Part shown: in pieces, positions 57,804-64,000 of the stretch
Layout of the letters: every line of letters begins with the position of its first letter
Numbering within the stretch: position 1 is the stretch's first letter
Source of the DNA: Phytophthora quininea
Taxonomy: Eukaryota > Oomycota > Peronosporomycetes > Peronosporales > Peronosporaceae
Assembly (NCBI GenBank): GCA_011947345.1
Contig: JAAVTG010000248.1
Location: forward strand, 248,001 to 312,000
Direction of reading: 5' to 3'
Length of the DNA: 64,000 nt
Program-made: the position numbers and the translations under genes
The notes under the pieces: model-generated
Databases searched by the model: none
Told to the model about the DNA's origin: nothing
The model's input: only the letters and a program-made list of their open reading frames with translations

Positions 57804-57892
57804 AGAAGGACAGATTGGCAACGAGTGGCTCTCTGGTAGAGCGAATAGCACGAGCTTTCCTGTCTGCGTTGTTGACTCACTTCTAGGTAGCA

Positions 57893-59252
57893 TTACTGCG
57901 TCTCAACCTGCTCAACCTGCTCTACTTCTTCGGTTCGCTCCTCCTCCTCCTCAGTCTCCTCTACCTCTGAAATATCTGTAAGCTCTTCCAACAGCGCTGC
58001 TAGAGGCGGGAACGCAGAAAGCACATCCTCAGGCGTCTCGCTGACTACGTAGTCGTACGCAAGTTCGTCCGAGAGCAGGCCAACCTCCTCAGCATCGGCC
58101 CCGAGCAGGTCGCCCCTCTGGAAAAACCGATTGATCGTGCGCAGGTCGCGGCGGAGAAACTCTTCGGTCTCGGGGTGTGAGCGGTCCACAGCTTGACCAA
58201 AGTCGATGAGCCATATGCGCTTCTCTCGGTGTGCAAACAGAATATTGTACTCGCTCAGATCGCCGTGAACCAAGTGCGCACGCTGGTACAGCGCCCGCGT
58301 CGCCTGCAGCACATCCGCGTACGCTCGAGCCTGCTGCTTCGCCGACAGTTCTGCCTGCACGTCCTTGAGTGTTGGCTCGGGCCAGCCGTCCGCACCCACA
58401 AACTGCATGACCAGCACGTGCTCTTTGCAGACGACGGGCGTTGGCGCTCGGATGTGGCACTTGGCAGCGCGGCACAGGTTGCGGTACTCCTTGTCTGTCC
58501 ACGCCTTAATCTGACGTCGCAGGTCCTTCTTCTGGAAGTTGAGGTCGAACCGCCGATCCCCTGTCACGTACTCGTGTCGGTTGCCGAACTCGTTGAGCGT
58601 GGTGCGGAAGATCTTGACCGCCAACTGCACAGGCTGCATGGTAACCTCGTCCGTGCCCACTGCAAAGTACACATGGGCCTCCTTGCCACTCTGCACGCAG
58701 CCATGGACCTCGTCCAGCCCTCCTCGGTTGATCATCTTTGCAGGATGAGGGTCGTGCGCTCGTCCATCACTCCGTCGGTCGTGGCATGGGCTTCCGCCTC
58801 TACTCTTCCTGCGCCAAAGCCCTTCTTCTCGCTCTTCTGGCGGCGCCTCTGACTCTCTCGAAGCGACGTGAAGCCCTTGCCGCTGCCTGCGCCGTGTCCG
58901 GCGTCTTGCATGGACAGCGAGCCAGCGACTCGCGCTCGTGCCAACGTTGCGGCGCCAGCAGAGGCCGCAGGCTCGCGCGTCAGTACCGAGGGAACCACGG
59001 ATCCTTCCCCAGAGGCCTCTGCAGCGACGTCGAAGCTATCGGCGCCTAGCAGCTGCTTGTTGCGGTCCAGCTCGCGTCGCTCCTTGCTGCGCTGGATGTT
59101 GGTGAAGACGCTGCTTTGATACTCCGGGTTCATCTCTCGCTGCAGCGCGCGGCACTCCTCTTCGTAGAGGCTGAGCGCCAGCGCCTCGTCCATCAGGTCC
59201 TGCATGCTGGGCTGTGGCTGGGCCGTGGGCACTCCCCATGGGCAGCCTCCGA
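57893..59252 (-). CDS. RIOK1: RIO1-type atypical protein kinase
   Basis: Ribosome-maturation kinase/ATPase for the late 40S particle. The ATG at 59252 begins MASIGGCPWGVPTAQPQPSM. An N-terminal helical region contains MDEALALSLYEEECRALQRE. The frame breaks at AAA near 58737 between TTLILQ and KMINRGGLDEVHGC. The RIO kinase core has SGKEAHVYFAV (P-loop substitute), AVKIFRTTLNEFGNR (flexible loop with Lys), catalytic HGDLSEYNIL, and IDFGQAVD (metal-binding). The C-terminus is acidic (SEVEETEEEEERTEE), as in other RIOK1 proteins. All catalytic residues seem present. Confidence 0.93.
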
Positions 59253-61584
59253 TACTCGCCATGCTCACCGGGCGAATCCGATTGTGAGCTCGATTTCTGT
59301 GATGATTGATTGGGCCAGCGTGAGTGAAGGTCCAAGAAGAATCGTCGGCGAGGCTTCGGTGTGGCTCGCGGAGCTGGCGCTGTTGCTCGTCTTGAGCCGC
59401 CTCCAACGCACGCGTGGCGTGCGTCTTGTTTCTCATGGGTCTGGTGGGCAAAGAGGAGAAGGCTCACAGGCGCTGGAGCTGCATCGGACACGACGCTGAC
59501 CCACGAAAACGATGTGCAGATTGGACTTCCTGGGGACGCTTCCTCGTACAAGGCAGTTCTCGTCTGCATCAGTTTGCTTGATGTGCTTTGATGCGGCAAG
59601 CAGTGCGAATCACTTGACGGCGGCCAGTACGCTACAGCCTGGACTCGCTCGCTCGTGCCCGTCTCGGTGTGGTGCGGCGGTCGTCGCGACTGTAGCAAGC
59701 AGGGCGTATTGCGACGCGGGTGGCTTTGAGCAGGGTGGGCGTTCCAAAACGTAAACCAAGCTAGCGAAGAACAGTTCTCCACGGTTGCCGCGCCCCGATA
59801 ACAGTTAGCTGGCCAAACGAGGTGGCCCTCACTGCAACTCACGATGGCATTGATCCGCTTCCATTCGAGCAGTTTGAGTCGCCATTGACGATCCGCCAAA
59901 CGACCGGGGAGTCTCACCGAGTGAGCAGCAAGGTGCTTTGTTGCCTTGAACTTGCCAAGTGCTGTGGAGCAAAAGTGAAGAGGGTCAACAGATCCCCGTT
60001 GAGACTTGCATCAGCGTGATCAGAGAGCGCGTCGTCGTCGCGTTGCCGGGGCCTGCCTGCGCTTCTACGAAGCGATCGCGCCGTCGTCGGCATTGAAGCG
60101 GGCGCCTGCGATTTGCTCACCGGATGAGCTTGGTGGAGGCGTCTTCCCTTTGCCCAGGGCCAATGCTGCTGACGCCCTCCACGGCGGTCGCTTTGTCCTG
60201 CAACTAGGGCAAGTCTCCGCGCGCCACACGCTCTATGCGGCGTCCAGCTCTTCGGGGCCACGTGATGCGCTGCTAACAGCGAAACAACGGGGAGGCACCG
60301 CGATGGCAGCTTGCCCCCATGTGATCGCGATATGGAGCGAAAACCAAAAGCGTAGGTGGTGCCGCGGTATTGCACATCGGCAGCAAAATGTGTGGCCCGT
60401 GGAGGCTGGTGGTGGCTATCCACACTCGTCTACAAACTGAGAGCGGACTGTTAGTCGCCGCGCCGGACGCGAAAGATACAAGTGCGTTCGCCACCGTGAC
60501 GCGTCAAATGCTGCAGCAACCATGCGATGCGATTAAAACGCGATGGCCATCCTCGCCAGCCACACACGACTTCCTTGACCAAGTGGCGAGCTTTGGCAAG
60601 TCGCAGCACCAGGGGAGGCGGTCGTGAACTTTTCGTCGAGAAGGCTGGCAGATGGCGAGCGACAAACAGCTCGCGCGCTGGGCAGTAGCAACAAATGCAA
60701 CGTGGACACACACACCATTTGGTCACGTCCCTCAACTCGCGCGGCCAGAAACAGCGCGAGGTGCCAATGCAAATGGCAGTAAGCCAAGACCCGAGGGCCC
60801 GACCGAGTCATTTCGAGCCGAAGAAGCTTCTCGCCTTCAGCCGGCCGGCCAAGACCGCGTTCCTCCTCGATCGAGCGATGGCCGCCGTGTTTACTTACTC
60901 GCGCGCTCCATGCGGGCAAGACTTTCAGGGCACGTGCCTCGTCGTGATTGCACTCCGGGCGCGGATGGGGGTCGCGGCAGGGCATGCTGACACGGGCACA
61001 CACGTTTCTCTCTTGCCACGCGCAGGAAAGGGAGTCTCCAGCGAAATGTGAGTGAAACCAGCACCGATAGTATCCGACGTGTTTCAACAATGTTCAAACA
61101 GCGGTAAGTCCCTCAATCTCATGTCAGCGGCACCAATACGAATCTCGTCGTCAGCTGCGGGATGCGAAAGGAGTGAAAGGCGTGTGACTGAAAGGAGTGC
61201 TCTGCAAGCCCCTCCTTCTCTTTCTGCTGCTGCTATCAAACGTCCGCCTTCCGACCGCAGCAAAAAGTCGGGCAGCCGCCAAGGAGTCTTCTTGGTCGAG
61301 CTCGTCTCACTCGGGAAGCTCTGAAGACGACGACGCCGATGGCCCCGGCAGTGTAGAGACCTCGCCCCTCTTGCGGCCCAGCTGTACGTGCGCGCGTCGT
61401 GTGGTTGTGGCCCCCGTTTGCGTCTCAATATCCAGCCGCCGACGGCGAACTGGCTCGAGCAGAGGCACGGTCCAGGCCGCTCGCCCCCCATCAATCAATT
61501 CCCAATTTGCCTTCTCGTGTGCACGAGTCTGCAGATTACATCGCAAGGCAACTTGTACCCGCGCCCACCCCTCTTGCTGCAAGG
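59253..61584. other. Long intergenic region without supported genes
   Basis: 2.3 kb between the RIOK1 start and the GPI-protein start. Open frames occur on both strands (for example + 60006-60440, - 60533-61090), but none shows a domain, a signal peptide or a consistent codon pattern. A short direct repeat of gaaaggagtg occurs at about 61167 and 61190. Confidence 0.5.
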
Positions 61585-63109
61585 ATGAAGGTCTTCTCGA
61601 CCCTGGCGCTCTCGACGGCCGTGCTGTTCATCGGTGCGCGCGCGCAGTCCACCGAGTCGAGCGCCGGCACGGTCACGGCTGCGTCGGACTCAGTCTCGGG
61701 CTCCAGCACGTCCTCGACCACGTCCACGACCAAGACGACGACGTCCAGCGGCTCGTCGGCCAACGACTTCATGAGCTCGCTGTCCACCGGCAGCTCCTCG
61801 GGCGCCGCGGAGGCCGCCTCGGACTCGTACCACATGTCCCCGTGCACGTGGTGCAGGCCCGCGTGCAAAGCGACGAGCCGCTCTGGAACGACGAGCTGCA
61901 GCGCTTCGTGTCTCGCTACTATGACGACGCCACGGACGCCTTCGTGGGCCTCATGGACACGGTCAATACGGCCTCGGTCGAGGGCGCTCTCATGTACGTG
62001 CAGGCCGAGGGCATCAACTACGATACGCGCTCGACGGAAGAGCGCTGCACGCGCAAGAACGACATGACGTACGTCGTGTTCTACGAGTTTGCCATCGCCA
62101 ACACGAACGAGTCGCTGGCGCTGTACCAGGATGTAGCCAGCCAGGGCGAGTACGGCAATATGCTCGCCATGGACTCGGGCCGTTGCACGCCCAGCTCCAC
62201 GACGTCGTCGGGCGGCGAAGTGTTCCCCACGGCCTGTTACTACTTCAACGGCGACGAGGAGAGCCCGAGGTCGGCCCCTTTGTGGGCGGTACCACCAAGG
62301 AGACGGACCCGCGAGCCCCGTACCCGAACAACGTCTGGTTCTCGTTCCCTAACTCGTGTCCCCTGCAGGAGTGGAGCAGCAAGACGTCCGAGTGCCGTGC
62401 CAGCACCCGCCAGGGACTGTGCGACGTCGGCGTCATGCCGGACGGTATCAGCTGCACGTTCAACTACCGCGTGCTGGGCTACATCCTGATTGACGACCTG
62501 GTCGGCATCACATCCATGAAGAGCAACACGACGGGCGAGCTCTACTCGAACTTCACCGAGTTCTGCGAGGACGGCGGTGTCGAGTTTGAGGCCTCGGACT
62601 CTGGCGAGTGGATCGATGGCATTGCCTTCTGGGAGAACCCACAGGACGAGGAAGCCAACACGGAGCGTGCCAACAAGTTGGTGGAGGCCTACAACAACCT
62701 GACCAACGGCCTGCTTGAGAACTCTGGTCTGGACTCGGAAACCATCGCCCACATGCTGCCGCTGCCCACCCCTGACGAGCTCGCTGCCGAGAACCCTGCG
62801 TGCTACCTGAATGTGAAGAAGTGCAACAGCGACACTGGCTGCAAGCGCGAGTACTACGGCAGCCTGTGCCAGGTCTGCAACTCGACGTCGGACGGCTGCG
62901 AGACCCCACCCAGCGACTGGACCTTCCCCACCCTGGAGAAGGCCGTTGGCGAGAACGGTGGCACTGGTGACGCCTCGGCTGACAGCTCCTCGACCGGCGA
63001 CAGTACGTCTTCGGGCAAGTCGGACTCGAGCTCGTCCGCTGCCAGCGTGAGCGTGCCGGCGGTGTTCACCACGACGCTGCTGGCTCTGGCCACCGTGCTT
63101 TTCTTCTAG
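61585..63109 (+). CDS. Secreted GPI-anchored cysteine-containing protein
   Basis: The ATG at 61585 begins with a signal peptide (MKVFSTLALSTAVLFIGARA). A Ser/Thr-rich mucin-like segment precedes a folded ectodomain: LWNDELQRFVSRYYDDATDA, YVVFYEFAIANTNESLALY, TACYYFNGDEESP, PNNVWFSFPNSCPLQEWSS and a C-terminal cysteine-rich part (NVKKCNSDTGCKREYYGS). The tail has a Ser-rich omega-site region and a terminal hydrophobic VFTTTLLALATVLFF, a GPI-attachment signal. It is probably a cell-wall or plasma-membrane surface protein; the family is not named. Frame breaks lie near 61828 (CCCC) and 62260. I found no RXLR-type motif. Confidence 0.82.
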
Positions 63110-63269
63110 ATGCGCAACTCTGATGTGGACGCTCCTCTGCTGGCAATGGATGAGGCGGGAGCATGAGGAATGAAGCTTGGATTTGTTTGTTATTTTGAAT
63201 TCGATAGAGGTCTCCATGTTGTATTTGCAGGCTTCCGTGCTGCTGCAGTGAATGACTTCATCTACGCAT

Positions 63270-64000
63270 TTACGCATTTTCGTCCGTGACGATCTGAGCG
63301 GGTGTCCTTGTCATGACCCAAGCACTGACGCTGTTGCTGCGCTCGTGCGGGAACTCGTCCAAGATGGCCTCGAACCGAGCACTTGTAAGAACGAAGAGAC
63401 TCGTCACACACAGCGATACGCACGTAGCATTGCGCGGAGTGCCAAATAGCAGCGAACGCTCGCCAAAATAATCGAACGGCCCCTTGTAAATCTTCTCCTC
63501 GCGCTCTGTGGTTTTGTTGATGTCGGACACCGTTCTAGTGGGGGACATCAGCGCCACCAGGCTGCGCTGTCGTTGTTTTGGTGCCCTTTTCGACGCGTCG
63601 GCTTTGCTGGCCTTCTTCAAACGCACCGATGCTCGCACGCTAACAGCCACCCACTCGTTAACGGAGGGCGATAACGAATTGTCGTCGTCAGCAGGAGGTT
63701 CGTCAGCCTCGCCTTCGGCTCGTGCACCTTGAGGGGCCTCAACATTTCGCATGCGCACAGCTGAAATGAGAACAATGCCGCTTTCGACGATATACAGGCT
63801 TCGCTCCATGTCCCCGCGCTGGATGATGACATCGTTGCGCACGAAAAACTCGTGCTGTAGCGCTGCGATAATCGCACGCGCAAATTTCGGGTCGCAGCGT
63901 GTGAAGAGAGCCACATTTTTGAGCAGGTTGGCGTGCACGTGCTGCGCCAGGTCCTGCCGAACGGAAGGAGGCAGACCCGCAGCAATTCCCGCTCGCGACG
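63270..64000 (-). CDS. Cyclic-nucleotide-binding-domain protein, partial at right edge
   Basis: The frame is open to the window edge, so the 5' part is missing. It begins at the edge with LPPSVRQDLAQHVHANLLKN, typical of the C-linker of cyclic-nucleotide-gated or HCN/EAG-type channels. The nucleotide-binding fold follows: LFTRCDPKFARAIIAALQ, FFVRNDVIIQRGDMERSLYI, VESGIVLISA, a long disordered insert, then FDYFGERSLLFGTPRNATCV. FGERSLL is the phosphate-binding-cassette region (canonical FGExALL). The insert in the beta-roll is unusual in length. The stop is at 63270-63272. A potassium or non-selective channel is likely, but no pore is in view. Confidence 0.85.
   Translation of the reverse strand, partial: SRAGIAAGLPPSVRQDLAQHVHANLLKNVALFTRCDPKFARAIIAALQHEFFVRNDVIIQRGDMERSLYIVESGIVLISAVRMRNVEAPQGARAEGEADEPPADDDNSLSPSVNEWVAVSVRASVRLKKASKADASKRAPKQRQRSLVALMSPTRTVSDINKTTEREEKIYKGPFDYFGERSLLFGTPRNATCVSLCVTSLFVLTSARFEAILDEFPHERSNSVSAWVMTRTPAQIVTDENA

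Noticed and set aside
59822..60440. Possible gene in the long intergenic region
   Set aside because: No start context, domain or codon pattern; the frames are shadows of GC-rich sequence.
61585..63109. Possible RXLR or Crinkler effector
   Set aside because: Signal peptide present, but no RXLR, dEER or LFLAK motif near the N-terminus; the tail is a GPI signal.

Overview
The window is nuclear DNA of an oomycete (stramenopile), most like Phytophthora or a close relative. The evidence is compact genes with few introns of about 55-75 bp, a giant secreted GCC2/GCC3 cysteine-rich protein, oomycete-style domain fusions (PH with PP2A-B56, kinase with PP2C, PXA-DysF-FYVE-PX), a bZIP of the oomycete type, and a Fanzor (eukaryotic TnpB-like) gene. 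The species cannot be fixed from the sequence alone.

Layout. 1-11492 (-): giant secreted GCC2/GCC3 protein, running off the left edge. 11646-13535 (+): Fanzor RNA-guided-nuclease-like gene with a structured 3' segment. 13616-15683 (+): U5 snRNP WD40 protein and a small PH protein. 16055-23918 (-): NUP98-NUP96 precursor and a TGS1-type cap methyltransferase. 24863-37985: sugar transporter, bZIP factor, two poorly supported small genes, PH-B56, kinase/zinc-finger/PP2C fusion, HAD phosphatase and pantothenate kinase. 37953-48133: two near-identical 2.54 kb inverted arms around a 5.1 kb spacer filled with transposon debris (LINE remnant, fold-back palindrome, possible LTR, Tc1/IS630 remnant). 48163-48791: a possible small DNA element. 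49302-59252: an unrecognised gene, a small basic protein, a sorting-nexin-like giant, mitochondrial uL3 and RIOK1. 59253-61584: no supported gene. 61585-64000: a GPI-anchored secreted protein and a partial cyclic-nucleotide-binding protein.

Sequence quality. Nearly every long gene is broken by single-base frame changes, usually beside runs of 3-5 identical bases, although both sides of each break read as one conserved protein. The two inverted arms differ from each other mainly by homopolymer length. I therefore read most breaks as consensus errors rather than pseudogenes. CDS coordinates below give the whole gene span, across breaks and introns.

Functionally most genes are housekeeping: splicing, nuclear pore, snRNA cap hypermethylation, ribosome maturation, mitochondrial translation, CoA synthesis, sugar uptake and phosphorylation signalling. 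The items most worth a second look are the Fanzor locus with its candidate guide RNA, the recent inverted duplication, and the multi-domain fusions.
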